Virus record (IMG/VR): IMGVR_UViG_3300042463_000422 | Span: 1-64,000 of that record | DNA from: a virus | DNA length: 64,000 nt | Strand: one strand, 5' to 3' | Shown: positions 7,030-14,199 of the stretch, piece after piece | How the letters are laid out: every line of letters starts with the position of its first letter | Position numbering within the stretch: position 1 is the first letter of the stretch | The notes under the pieces: model-generated | Seen by the model: only the letters and a program-made list of their open reading frames with translations | Database searches by the model: none | What the model was told of the DNA's origin: nothing | Position numbers and translations under genes: made by a program

Positions 7030-7281
7030 TTAAACCCACTCGGGCATCGCTTTCTTCAGCGCGGCAAGGGTGCAGTCTGTGCCGTCAGCGAGGTTGCGGT
7101 GCTGGTTAAGGGTGCTGAGGATGGCGGTCTCCAGCGCCCTGTTCCTATCCAGCAGCCTGTTGAGCTCCTTCACGATGGAAGTCGGTTTGGTGTCAGAAAG
7201 GATGGACAACTCAGGGGTGCCAATCAGGAAGCCGTGTCTCGGAGGAATGTTTGGAAGTCGCTCGATGACATATCGCCTCAC
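7030..7281 (-). CDS. Hypothetical protein, GTG start (83 aa)
   Basis: The GTG at 7281 overlaps the preceding stop (GTGA) and is served by AAGGAGG located in the last codons of that gene. The product begins VRRYVIERLPNIPPRHG; residues 38-70 form a Leu-rich helix (VKELNRLLDRNRALETAIL). A longer in-frame extension reads over the upstream gene and is rejected. Function unknown. Confidence 0.6.
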   Translation of the reverse strand: MRRYVIERLPNIPPRHGFLIGTPELSILSDTKPTSIVKELNRLLDRNRALETAILSTLNQHRNLADGTDCTLAALKKAMPEWV

Positions 7282-7469
7282 AGCTTGGCCTCCTTGACTC
7301 CCATGTAGGTCTTCCATTTCTTTGTGCGGATGCAGGCCAAACAATCTGTGTCTCTGGCATCATACCCTGCAATGGCAGTAGAACTGACCAGACCACATGC
7401 AATGCGTCCGCTGTTAACGCGAAAGTGGGTTGGTCTGCCCAATCTGATGTCATATCTCACATATTTCAC
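7278..7469 (-). CDS. Small hypothetical protein, GTG start (63 aa)
   Basis: GTG at 7469, overlapping the preceding TGA. The product begins VKYVRYDIRLGRPTHF and contains DTDCLACIRTKKW, a CxxC that could be half of a metal site. It ends VKEAKL, exactly as the preceding protein does, because both 3' ends carry the same 22-base junction (7278-7299 and 7466-7487). Confidence 0.6.
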   Translation of the reverse strand: MKYVRYDIRLGRPTHFRVNSGRIACGLVSSTAIAGYDARDTDCLACIRTKKWKTYMGVKEAKL

Positions 7470-7726
7470 AGCTTGGCCTCCTTGACTTTGAACCAGTTCT
7501 CGGATGCGCTTTGGCAAGCCCGACAAGGCCCACCGCATCCACACCCACATCCCAGTCGTTCTTCGACTGCATCCCCAGCCTCCTCCAGCCGCTTGATGCG
7601 TTCTTGCTGTTCCTCCAGACGCTGCGCTGCCTCAGCAATCGCAGCGTTAGCAACGCCGTCCTCTGACTCGATGTCGTTGGCGAGCGTACGTATCGCCGCT
7701 ACCAGTGTTTCGATGGGGGTTGTCAT
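7466..7726 (-). CDS. Phage protein with helical N-terminus and Cys cluster (86 aa)
   Basis: Residues 1-55 form an amphipathic helix (AAQRLEEQQERIKRLEEAG). Residues 58-70 hold a dense cysteine motif (CGCGCGGPCRAC), which could bind zinc. Proteins of this form, a coiled coil plus short Cys cluster, are frequent as small unassigned genes in phages. It is coupled by ATGA to the upstream RHH gene. Confidence 0.6.
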   Translation of the reverse strand: MTTPIETLVAAIRTLANDIESEDGVANAAIAEAAQRLEEQQERIKRLEEAGDAVEERLGCGCGCGGPCRACQSASENWFKVKEAKL

Positions 7727-7923
7727 TTCACCTCCTGCCGCTTGATGAACTCATCCAGAGCTACATCTGCTATGTACTGGAGCTTGTAGCCGGTCTTCTG
7801 AGCGAACGCCTTGAAACGTGCGTGAGTCTCAGGTGAGACAAGCAACACCTTGTACGGGTCTCGCTCCCTGAGCGTCTTGACGGTGGCCTTCTTCGGTTCT
7901 GGAGGCTTGGTTTTGATTGGCAT
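7723..7923 (-). CDS. Ribbon-helix-helix-like regulator (66 aa)
   Basis: After a basic, Pro-rich N-terminus, residues 25-62 (KVLLVSPETHARFKAFAQ, then TGYKLQYIADVALDEFI) follow the strand-helix-helix pattern of MetJ/Arc-type DNA-binding proteins. It is a candidate for binding one of the palindromic sites in this window, but nothing links it directly. Confidence 0.6.
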   Translation of the reverse strand: MPIKTKPPEPKKATVKTLRERDPYKVLLVSPETHARFKAFAQKTGYKLQYIADVALDEFIKRQEVK

Positions 7924-7925
7924 GG

Positions 7926-8162
7926 TTATCCCCCGTAGCTCTTGATCTCGTCATTCATCGAGGAGATCTGCGACTTCAGTTCTTCGATCTCGCCTTCAAG
8001 GTCTTTGGTCTTGTCTTTCAGCGCCTCGATCTCCTTGTCCTTCTCGTCGATGACATCATCGAGTCTGGTGACAACCTCGATGAGGGACTGGATCTTCCCG
8101 ATGATGACGCTCTCTGCGTCGTTAATGACGCGGTCCTCGTGTGCGGTGGTGTTGGTTGGCAT
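7926..8162 (-). CDS. Small coiled-coil protein (78 aa)
   Basis: Residues 20-70 are a continuous acidic coiled coil (DEKDKEIEALKDKTKDLE and onward). No other motif. It lies between the RNA ligase and the RHH gene with gaps of two bases on each side, so all three are probably co-transcribed. Confidence 0.6.
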   Translation of the reverse strand: MPTNTTAHEDRVINDAESVIIGKIQSLIEVVTRLDDVIDEKDKEIEALKDKTKDLEGEIEELKSQISSMNDEIKSYGG

Positions 8163-8164
8163 GG

Positions 8165-9142
8165 TTACTGGTCCTTGTAGTTGCGGTTGATGATCTTGAA
8201 TCCGAGTGGTCGTCCGATGCCCATGGCTTCTCCATCGATCGGGCGAACAACGATTCCCTCGGCAGGCTTGCCGTCAGGCAGCGTCACGATGTCGGCGACG
8301 CTTTGCAGGTGCTCAATGGTTTCATCGAGAGTAACGGTAACTACAGGAACCCATTTGCACTGGAACTTGTCTCGGCACACCTGAGCCATATCGATGTATC
8401 GAAGCCATTTGCCATTGGTGAGATCACGGATCTGGTAGACGACGAGCGTAGGCTCAGTGAGCTTCAACTGGTTCCCCTGCACACCCGGCCCCATCAACTC
8501 GCCTTGGATGACGCAGTTGGCACCCGGCGGGATGGTCAGCTTCCTCGCAGCAATCCAAAACCCGTTCGAGGCTGATTCCTTGAGCGACAGGTTGCGGCTA
8601 CAGACGTGCGTGATGTTACCATCGACAACCACGATGGTGCATGAAGAACCGTCCAGCTTCAGCGTGGCGACGCACGGCTTCGACAGCGTGTGCTTCACGA
8701 TATCAGGATGGCTCAGGCCATTGTCCTCGTCGGTCTTCGGGGCGTAGGAGGTTGGGAAAGCTCCAGCCACCTCACCGGACAGGCACGCCGGGATCTCCTT
8801 CTCGTACTTCTTGATACCCAGTTCGCCGCCCACGTCAGCGCCCTCCTGCCAGCCACGGACGTGCTCAGGAAGTATCGAGAGCGGCTGGACAAGTCCCTGA
8901 CTGTACTCACCGCGCAGGCGGATCGTGTTGAGCCGAATCGGCTTGTCGCCCTTCTTCAGGAACGCCGACCACTCGGCATCGGGCAAGATGGTGTCGATGG
9001 GGATGAAAACGACGGACTCACCGGCCTTGAACTCGCCCTTGCGGACGATGATCTGCCACCCGAGAACCTTGGCGATTTCGAGCGAGTCTGCGTTGCTGTG
9101 AGGAACGATGTCCTTGATGACTTCGATGCTGGCTAGTTTCAT
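8165..9142 (-). CDS. RNA ligase, Rnl5/DraRnl type
   Basis: A 325-residue nucleotidyltransferase. The adenylated lysine is K162 in KLDGSS; later motifs include VIQGELMGPGVQGNQL (motif IV region), AEGIVVRP and GFKIINRNYK (motif V). The N-terminal ~110 residues form an OB-like module (MKLASIEVIKDIVPHSNADS), as in the Deinococcus Rnl5 family, which seals nicks having an RNA 3'-OH end. In a phage it may repair host or phage RNAs cut by defence nucleases, or act in DNA/RNA processing; the role is inferred. Confidence 0.85.
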   Translation of the reverse strand: MKLASIEVIKDIVPHSNADSLEIAKVLGWQIIVRKGEFKAGESVVFIPIDTILPDAEWSAFLKKGDKPIRLNTIRLRGEYSQGLVQPLSILPEHVRGWQEGADVGGELGIKKYEKEIPACLSGEVAGAFPTSYAPKTDEDNGLSHPDIVKHTLSKPCVATLKLDGSSCTIVVVDGNITHVCSRNLSLKESASNGFWIAARKLTIPPGANCVIQGELMGPGVQGNQLKLTEPTLVVYQIRDLTNGKWLRYIDMAQVCRDKFQCKWVPVVTVTLDETIEHLQSVADIVTLPDGKPAEGIVVRPIDGEAMGIGRPLGFKIINRNYKDQ

Positions 9143-9169
9143 GTGGTTTCTTGGTGTGTTTCGATGCTG

Positions 9170-9430
9170 TTAGTTCTGACCGAACTCAGCGTTTTCTGAT
9201 CCGGCAATCTGTTTGGCCTTTTCCCTGACGATCTCTTTCTGCATTCGCACCCATTCATCAATCTGACCAATGCGGGCATAGAAGTTCCCTGTGCCCATTG
9301 CGATGTGGGTCGTCTCTCCAGTGTCTGGATTGTGCGAATTGGTAAACACCTGGATGGTATCGAACCTATCCGAGATGCTCTCGATCAGGCTCTGAATCAG
9401 TTCCGACTCTTCTTGGTATTTCTCGTCCAT
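9170..9430 (-). CDS. Hypothetical protein (86 aa)
   Basis: ATG at 9430 follows AGGGAG at a suitable distance; longer frames lie over the HTH gene and are rejected. The product begins MDEKYQEESELIQSLIES and contains FTNSHNPDTGETTHIAMG in the middle, followed by a helix. Function unknown. It overlaps the end of the upstream HTH gene by 34 bases. Confidence 0.6.
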   Translation of the reverse strand: MDEKYQEESELIQSLIESISDRFDTIQVFTNSHNPDTGETTHIAMGTGNFYARIGQIDEWVRMQKEIVREKAKQIAGSENAEFGQN

Positions 9431-9765
9431 TTTGTTTGCTCCCTTTTGTGACCGTTCATAATGCTGCTGATGTAGCTCTGTGCGACTCCGTACTTGGCTG
9501 ATAGATCCTTGAGCAACACACCCTTCTTGCGCTCTGCAACGATTGCCCGGATTTTCTCCTCGCTGTGAACACATGGCCAATGCGAGTCCCCGCGTGTGTA
9601 GATGTCCTTGGTTGGCAGCTTCTCGAGATACTTGATCCTGTAGAATGTTCTCGTTGAGATGTGCCACTTGCTCGTGATCTCGGCCACGGTGCAGCCCCTC
9701 TTCAAATCGTTGATGACACCCTTGATGTCATCCAACGGTAGACGAATCGGCTTACTGCTTATCAT
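9397..9765 (-). CDS. Tandem helix-turn-helix protein (122 aa)
   Basis: Two HTH-like segments: TVAEITSKWHISTRTFYRI at about residues 25-43 and LLKDLSAKYGVAQSYISSI at about 85-103. The C-terminus is basic. This suggests a DNA-binding regulator. The ATG at 9765 overlaps the stop of the upstream gene by 14 bases; the open extension upstream is shadow sequence. The gene at 60850-61431 has a similar two-HTH arrangement. Confidence 0.65.
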   Translation of the reverse strand: MISSKPIRLPLDDIKGVINDLKRGCTVAEITSKWHISTRTFYRIKYLEKLPTKDIYTRGDSHWPCVHSEEKIRAIVAERKKGVLLKDLSAKYGVAQSYISSIMNGHKREQTKWTRNTKKSRN

Positions 9766-9943
9766 CGTCTTTGAATGTAAAGTACTCAGTGAGCTCCCGC
9801 ATGACTGCCATGTGGATGTTCTCAGTGAGGTTCTCAACAGTTCTCGGCTGGACTGACGGCGCAGCACTCTCGGTGTTGCGGATTCCTTGACCAACTCCGT
9901 CAAGGACTAGGCGACTGATAATTGCGTACAGGTTTGGTTTCAT
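9752..9943 (-). CDS. Small hypothetical protein (63 aa)
   Basis: ATG at 9943 (MKPNLYAIISRLVLDG) is preferred over an upstream start that would read through a strong hairpin. The C-terminal half (TVENLTENIHMAVMRELTEYF) is amphipathic helix. It is the first gene after a 143-base gene-free leader. No motif recognised. Confidence 0.55.
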   Translation of the reverse strand: MKPNLYAIISRLVLDGVGQGIRNTESAAPSVQPRTVENLTENIHMAVMRELTEYFTFKDDDKQ

Positions 9944-9967
9944 GGTGTTGATGGTGTTAGGAGGAGA

Positions 9968-9997
9968 GCCCCCCAGTGCCATCGCGCACCAGGGGGC
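9968..9997 (-). promoter_or_regulatory. Leader hairpin upstream of the 9943 gene
   Basis: A 12-bp stem (9986-9997 with 9968-9979) with a six-base loop. Two of its pairs are G-U only on the leftward strand and A-C mismatches on the other, so it is probably an RNA element of the leftward leader. It is followed by a pyrimidine-rich stretch and then the ATG at 9943. The surrounding gap 9944-10086 also holds a 6-bp GC hairpin (10066-10083), and no gene. Confidence 0.45.
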
Positions 9998-10086
9998 ATA
10001 GACCACACGGGCCGGATTGATTCGATCATCCCACTCGGGAGTCGATCCGAACTCGCGACTTTCGGGCGGGGCAAACCGCCCAAAAA

Positions 10087-10329
10087 CTATTTCTCGATGC
10101 GAACCCCTTGTCCGTTGCCGTCGATCACCTCGACTGCTCGGATGTTTTTGAGGTTCGTGAAAATTGTATCTGCCAGTTTATGGATTGGCAGACCGGTTGA
10201 CATGATCGCGTGACCGACCACGTCATTGTATTCGTACTCCTTGAGGAGCCCCGTCTCCGACCGCCAAACCGTCACGGTGCGACCACCTGTAAGGGAAAGA
10301 CGGGTCACGCTGGAGATTGTCTTGCTCAT
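10087..10329 (-). CDS. Hypothetical beta-rich protein (80 aa)
   Basis: Not recognised. Strand-like blocks (VTRLSLTGGRTVTVWR, YEYNDVVGHAI, IRAVEVIDGNGQGVRI) suggest a compact beta fold. The ATG at 10329 overlaps the stop of the upstream small gene by four bases. It is the last gene of the unit started by the promoter at 10655-10683. Confidence 0.6.
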   Translation of the reverse strand: MSKTISSVTRLSLTGGRTVTVWRSETGLLKEYEYNDVVGHAIMSTGLPIHKLADTIFTNLKNIRAVEVIDGNGQGVRIEK

Positions 10330-10427
10330 TTCAGGCGCATCTCCAACTGGCCGATGGCATGATGCCAGGTCTCATCAAGGCTGATACGCTCAACCTTGCG
10401 GCTGTACTTCTGCCTGAAGCAGATCAT
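10326..10427 (-). CDS. 33-residue gene between two coupled neighbours
   Basis: ATG at 10427 overlaps the stop of the RHH gene (ATGA), and its own stop overlaps the next ATG. The product begins MICFRQKYSRKVERISLDE. The frame is open upstream to 10601, and the residues just before (VGGLRVTAWVEKG) also look protein-like, so a longer protein starting inside the RHH gene is possible. The coupled short form is preferred. Confidence 0.45.
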   Translation of the reverse strand: MICFRQKYSRKVERISLDETWHHAIGQLEMRLK

Positions 10428-10642
10428 GCCTTTTTCGACCCACGCCGTAACGCGGAGACCACCGACTTGGAGCGTGCCGATTTGACGCTTTGCTGCGACT
10501 CGTCGGCTTGGAACAGGCGATGCCTGACGTACTGGGATCGAGTCATCTGCTTGGAGGCGGAAGACTTGTCCAGTTCCTTCAATTGAGGCTTGGAGATCCA
10601 TACTGCTAGTAGTGCTTGAGATTTTCCCCGTTGGTTAGGCAT
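10424..10642 (-). CDS. Ribbon-helix-helix-like DNA-binding protein (72 aa)
   Basis: ATG at 10642 lies 12 bases after a copy of the shared palindrome. Residues 11-45 (LLAVWISKPQLKELDKSS, then KQMTRSQYVRHRLF) follow the strand-helix-helix pattern of RHH proteins; the C-terminus is basic (ALRRGSKKA). As the first gene behind its own operator-like site it is a natural candidate for an autoregulated regulator of the GGTGTANTACACC family, but this is inference. Confidence 0.65.
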   Translation of the reverse strand: MPNQRGKSQALLAVWISKPQLKELDKSSASKQMTRSQYVRHRLFQADESQQSVKSARSKSVVSALRRGSKKA

Positions 10643-10654
10643 CTTCGTTTCGGA

Positions 10655-10683
10655 AGGTGTCTTACACCGAGGCGTGATTGTCA
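10655..10683 (-). promoter_or_regulatory. Promoter/operator of the RHH gene
   Basis: TTGACA (10678-10683), ten bases, then GGTGTAAGACACC (10655-10667) on the leftward strand. The palindrome has one degenerate centre-right base compared with the consensus. It sits between the stop of the gene at 10696 and the ATG at 10642. Confidence 0.7.
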
Positions 10684-10695
10684 AATCTGAATTGG

Positions 10696-10887
10696 TCATT
10701 GGCTCGGCTGGAGCGGCTTAAATTTCGCGAGAAACTCAGCCTCAGTGCGCACATAAAACCGCAGTCTCTTGGTGTAGATGACGCATGGCTGACGAACCTC
10801 GCCAATCCTAAACTCCGCATCCGGACACACGACTTCGACCACGGTGTTTTGGTTGTGGACACTCTGGTACTTGTCTCCTGGATTCAT
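10696..10887 (-). CDS. Small hypothetical protein (63 aa)
   Basis: ATG at 10887 overlaps the preceding stop (ATGA). The product (MNPGDKYQSVHNQNTVVEVV, then PDAEFRIGEVRQPCVIYT) resembles a short beta-barrel of the type seen in many phage proteins that begin 'MKPGDKY'. Function unknown. It ends just upstream of the next promoter. Confidence 0.6.
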   Translation of the reverse strand: MNPGDKYQSVHNQNTVVEVVCPDAEFRIGEVRQPCVIYTKRLRFYVRTEAEFLAKFKPLQPSQ

Positions 10888-11090
10888 ACGATGCACTTCT
10901 GGACTCCGAGTTTCTCGAGCGCCTTGATGATGCACACTCCGCACCACTTGCCGGCGATTCCGTGAAGGTCGACCCCGTTGTTCGGCGTCGTGTTGATGAC
11001 CGGCATTGAACCTCCGTGAATCGGGCAGTGCGGAGGATCGAACTGCTCCAGCTTGGAAACATCGATTTTCTTCTCTGGTTGGTTAGCCAT
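10884..11090 (-). CDS. Small Cys/His protein, possible zinc ribbon (68 aa)
   Basis: ATG at 11090 stands eight bases after a copy of the palindrome. Residues CPIHGG (about 22-27) and WCGVC (about 49-53) could provide four metal ligands. N-terminus MANQPEKKIDVSKLEQ. Function unknown; first gene of a two-gene unit. Confidence 0.6.
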   Translation of the reverse strand: MANQPEKKIDVSKLEQFDPPHCPIHGGSMPVINTTPNNGVDLHGIAGKWCGVCIIKALEKLGVQKCIV

Positions 11091-11098
11091 GTGGAAAA

Positions 11099-11127
11099 GG
11101 TGTAATACACCCAAAGCGTCATGTCAA
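11099..11127 (-). promoter_or_regulatory. Promoter/operator of the 11090-10696 unit
   Basis: TTGACA (11122-11127), ten bases, then the perfect palindrome GGTGTATTACACC (11099-11111). The -35 box lies in the last codons of the upstream gene (its Leu-Thr codons), showing how tightly signals and genes are packed. Confidence 0.75.
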
Positions 11128-11835
11128 GGACACGAATTGCATCAGGGCAGATCGGAGGTCAGGCCCGGTGTAGGACGGGCTTTTCATCAGCTTCCCGTCC
11201 TGATTCTTGATGCGGTAGCACCGGTCACTGGTCACGCCTGCTACCTTGGTCTCGGTCCACTTCAAGCTCTCGATTTTCAACTGGTTGTCATGCACCTCGG
11301 GCAGCGTCCACAGTTTGGTGTCGTTGCTGGTACACACAGCGCCTAGCGCATCCCAGAAGCGCACGGAGTAGTAGGTGGAGAGCGCGATCAGATCCAGCAA
11401 CACCGCCTTGGCGTCAGAGGCCTGCAGCCTGTCCGTGTCCTCCACCCCTTTAATGAACAGGCCGATACGCCCCTCCAGAGCGAGCACGTTCATGTCGGTT
11501 GACCTCGAGAACGAGATGTTGTCGAGCATGACGCCGTAGGCGTTAAGAAGACCCAGAATCGTGAAAGCCACGTCACCGATATCATCGGCGACATTTTCTC
11601 GGATGTTGTCGATCTTCTTGGTGATACCCTCCTCGAATAGTGCTGGAACCGAACTGAGCAGTTCGTTGTAGGTGGCGGCGTGGATGATGTACTCGTCATA
11701 CCACTCGGACTTTACGAACCCCAGCTGCCTCTTGCAGAACTCGGGATCACGTTGCGTTGGTGTCTTCGTAACGGGCTGGGCTGCGACATCGCGCTGCCAG
11801 TTGAAGACGCGCTCTTGGTAGGATCTGATTTTCAT
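11119..11835 (-). CDS. MazG-like nucleotide pyrophosphohydrolase
   Basis: A 238-residue, mostly helical protein. The core resembles the all-alpha NTP pyrophosphohydrolase superfamily: an acidic helix (GFVKSEWYDEYI) and, ~40 residues on, ENVADDIGDVAFTILGL, matching the ExxE...DxxD metal-binding pattern. Such phage enzymes hydrolyse non-canonical dNTPs or lower (p)ppGpp-type stress signals. About 90 further C-terminal residues are unassigned. The start at 11835 overlaps the helicase stop by four bases. Confidence 0.65.
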   Translation of the reverse strand: MKIRSYQERVFNWQRDVAAQPVTKTPTQRDPEFCKRQLGFVKSEWYDEYIIHAATYNELLSSVPALFEEGITKKIDNIRENVADDIGDVAFTILGLLNAYGVMLDNISFSRSTDMNVLALEGRIGLFIKGVEDTDRLQASDAKAVLLDLIALSTYYSVRFWDALGAVCTSNDTKLWTLPEVHDNQLKIESLKWTETKVAGVTSDRCYRIKNQDGKLMKSPSYTGPDLRSALMQFVSLT

Positions 11836-13154
11836 TCGTCGAATAGTGATGTTGGATCGAATCGTGTGAGCTCTGGCCTGAAGCTGAACGGGATATCCAC
11901 CCCTGCCTGACCCGCCCGTTGCTTGGCGATGAACAGGTTGATTCTCCTCGGTCCAGATTGGGCAGCCTCTGAGTCTTGTTGCTCAGCGGGGTAGAGCATT
12001 CCGACAAGGTCGGCATCTTGCTCAATGGCACCTGACTCGCGCAGATCGCTGAGCCGGGGTTTTCGGTTTCCATCACGCTCAATGGCGCGGTTCAGCTGGG
12101 CCAGAAGAACGATCGGTATCTTAAGTTCTTTGGCCAGCAGCTTCATGTTGCGGCTGATCGCATCGATCTGCTCGCGTCTTTCCTTGCCCTCAGAGGCCGT
12201 GATCAACTGCAGGTAGTCGATGGCAAGCACCTTCAATCCTGAAGATCGAACCCAACGACGCGCCTTGGCAGCGATGCTCTGAGCGGTCTGATTGGGCTTG
12301 TCGTTGACCATGATCTTGTGCTTGGCCAGTCGGGCAGTAGCTGTTGTCAACTTCCTGAGCTCACCCTCATTCGGTTGATTGCGTTGATCGTACTTGCCGA
12401 CATCCACCTGAGACTCAATTGCAAGCATGCGCATGCCGACCTCTTCGGCGCTCATCTCCAGGCTCACGAAACCAGTCTGCACACCACTGGAGCAGAGTGA
12501 GGTCAAAAGACTCAAGGTGAACGCCGTCTTGCCGGCACCCGGGCGACCAGCAACCACGAACACCTGACCCGGACGCAATCCTCCCCTGAGGATTCTGTCC
12601 ATGAAGGTCCACCCAGTTGGGATGGCGTCGCTCTTGCCGGCACAACGCTCCTGAATGAGGTCGATGGCCGAAGTGGCTATCTGCTTGGCGGTGAAGTCGC
12701 TGTCAACGGAGTGCTCATTCCTGATCCCCATCAGTTTGGCTTCAAAACTGTCCAGCACCATGTCCACCTTGGCAGCCCCGGAATAGGCCGTGTTGATGGC
12801 CTCTTGCGAGATCTCAATGAGCTTTCTGGCCCGCTGTTTGTCCCGTGCAATGTCCAGATAGTAGGGGAGGTTTGATGCGCTCGGGACAGCGTCCATCGCC
12901 TCGGACACGAACGCAATCCCGCCGACACGGTTGAACGAGTCGCCCTTGAGCCGGTTCGCGATCGTGACCATATCGATCGGAATGCGGTCGTCCCGCATCT
13001 TGATGATGATCTCCCACAGGTCATGGCATCGAACATCGTAGAACCAGTCCGCCTTGATGCCGCCGTTTATCGCGTCATCGATGGCGTTGTTGTTCAGCAA
13101 ACAACACCCTATCACGCCAACTTCGGCTTCTTGTGAGAAAGGAGGCTCCCTCAC
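11832..13154 (-). CDS. DnaB-type replicative helicase
   Basis: A 440-residue DnaB-family protein: N-terminal helical domain (residues ~5-130), then the RecA-like ATPase with Walker A GRPGAGKT at 203-210, LKVLAIDYLQLI (Walker B) and QDADLVGMLY. It unwinds the fork ahead of the polymerase. It starts with GTG overlapping the upstream stop (GTGA). The upstream winged-helix protein is probably its loader or the origin binder. No primase or polymerase lies in the window. Confidence 0.92.
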   Translation of the reverse strand: MREPPFSQEAEVGVIGCCLLNNNAIDDAINGGIKADWFYDVRCHDLWEIIIKMRDDRIPIDMVTIANRLKGDSFNRVGGIAFVSEAMDAVPSASNLPYYLDIARDKQRARKLIEISQEAINTAYSGAAKVDMVLDSFEAKLMGIRNEHSVDSDFTAKQIATSAIDLIQERCAGKSDAIPTGWTFMDRILRGGLRPGQVFVVAGRPGAGKTAFTLSLLTSLCSSGVQTGFVSLEMSAEEVGMRMLAIESQVDVGKYDQRNQPNEGELRKLTTATARLAKHKIMVNDKPNQTAQSIAAKARRWVRSSGLKVLAIDYLQLITASEGKERREQIDAISRNMKLLAKELKIPIVLLAQLNRAIERDGNRKPRLSDLRESGAIEQDADLVGMLYPAEQQDSEAAQSGPRRINLFIAKQRAGQAGVDIPFSFRPELTRFDPTSLFDE

Positions 13155-14020
13155 TTGGCACCCCCGACCGCGGCCTTGAGCTCGAAGTACCGCTTCTTCA
13201 TGGCTTCAAACTCCTGCTTCTGCGCTTCGGTCACCAGATCTCCGAACATCGCCTCGTGCCGTGGGTTCGCTACGTGCGCAGAAAGCCGCTCCACGAGGTT
13301 TTTAAGCTCATCTGGGGTGGAGACAGCGGACTTGCCATCAGGACGCGCTGTAGGGGCTGTAGCGCCCCAATGGTTCATCAAGGCCATCGGAGTCAGCACA
13401 GCATCGCGGAAGACGCGCCGATAGCCAGCGACGTGAGCATCGATCATCTCCTTGGTCAGGCTAGGCTCAGCCTTCTTGATTCCAGCCAGAGCAACCCCAA
13501 CCCGCTTCCACTCGCCCTCGGTCATGCGTGTCACGTCCGATCCGCAAGCCTTGGCCAGATGGTCCGCAAGCTCGTTCCTTGGGCGCTCTTTCGCGGCACC
13601 GCCGCTCTCTTTCTTATGGTCTTCTTCTATAGTATTATTAGGTGACGGCTTTCCAGTTACTGGAAACCCGCACTGGTTTTCCGCGCATAAAGGGGTGTTT
13701 TGAGCGGATTTCCAGTCAACGGATGGAGTGTCAGTGAATGTCCAAATCCTCTTGGAAAACCTCCCGTCAGCGGCCGTGTCTGTTTCCTCAAGGGATGCGT
13801 ACCCAAGCTCTTTGAGCTCATTGAACACGGCCGCGATGGCATCACGCCCCTCGCAGCAATGCTCAGTTACCCACGCTTTGGTAACGACCCATTCGTCCAT
13901 ATTCGACAGGATCATGCACAGAAGCCCCTTGGCGCGAAGTGACATCTTGGAGCGCAGCAGCGAGTTGGGGATGATGGTGAAGCCGCCCTCCCGGCGCTGC
14001 ACCCTGATGATTGTTTTCAT
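13151..14020 (-). CDS. Winged-helix replication protein (DnaD/O-like)
   Basis: A 289-residue protein. Residues 14-80 (FTIIPNSLLRSKMSLRAKG, then WVVTKAWVTEHC, and FNELKELGYASLEE) are a winged helix-turn-helix of the type found in phage replication initiators and helicase loaders. A Lys/Glu-rich linker follows (~115-150), then a helical C-terminal region (SPDELKNLVERLSAH-like). The position directly before the DnaB helicase supports a role in initiation. The last codons (GGAK) contain the Shine-Dalgarno for the helicase. Its leader carries a structured, terminator-like element. Confidence 0.75.
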   Translation of the reverse strand: MKTIIRVQRREGGFTIIPNSLLRSKMSLRAKGLLCMILSNMDEWVVTKAWVTEHCCEGRDAIAAVFNELKELGYASLEETDTAADGRFSKRIWTFTDTPSVDWKSAQNTPLCAENQCGFPVTGKPSPNNTIEEDHKKESGGAAKERPRNELADHLAKACGSDVTRMTEGEWKRVGVALAGIKKAEPSLTKEMIDAHVAGYRRVFRDAVLTPMALMNHWGATAPTARPDGKSAVSTPDELKNLVERLSAHVANPRHEAMFGDLVTEAQKQEFEAMKKRYFELKAAVGGAK

Positions 14021-14041
14021 CGGTCGGTGAAAAAGCCCGTT

Positions 14042-14161
14042 TCAGTAAACTGGAAAAAAGAACCCCACGTAGTCCAAGGGGGAGAGATCGCTGGGGCGGA
14101 TCAGCGAAACCTCGGAAAACGTGGGGCAAAAAACTGTGATTGAACCGCGCCTACTAAACAT
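14042..14161 (-). CDS. Possible 39-residue leader frame
   Basis: ATG at 14161 follows GGAGAG at a good distance and opens 39 codons (MFSRRGSITVFCPTFSEV...) to TGA at 14042. The codons run through the structured element at 14063-14126, so it could be a translated leader peptide that alters that structure, or a chance frame. Sequence alone does not decide. Confidence 0.25.
   Translation of the reverse strand: MFSRRGSITVFCPTFSEVSLIRPSDLSPLDYVGFFFPVY
14063..14126 (-). promoter_or_regulatory. Structured leader element, terminator-like
   Basis: On the leftward strand three nested helices form: 14119-14126 with 14063-14070 (8 perfect bp), 14110-14115 with 14074-14079 (6 bp, one G-U that would be a mismatch on the other strand), and 14102-14106 with 14089-14093 (5 bp). 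The outer stem is followed by TTCTTTTTT (14054-14062). It lies between a promoter-like palindrome (14200-14212) and the start of the replication gene at 14020, so it looks like an attenuator or a partial terminator in that leader. Confidence 0.5.
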
Positions 14162-14199
14162 CCTCGACTCTCCTCTCACCGATCGCCGAGGACGCTGAA

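Noticed and set aside
10021-10086. Possible tRNA in the gap before 10087
   Set aside because: T-loop-like bases are present, but the arms do not pair in tRNA order, and no acceptor stem is found.
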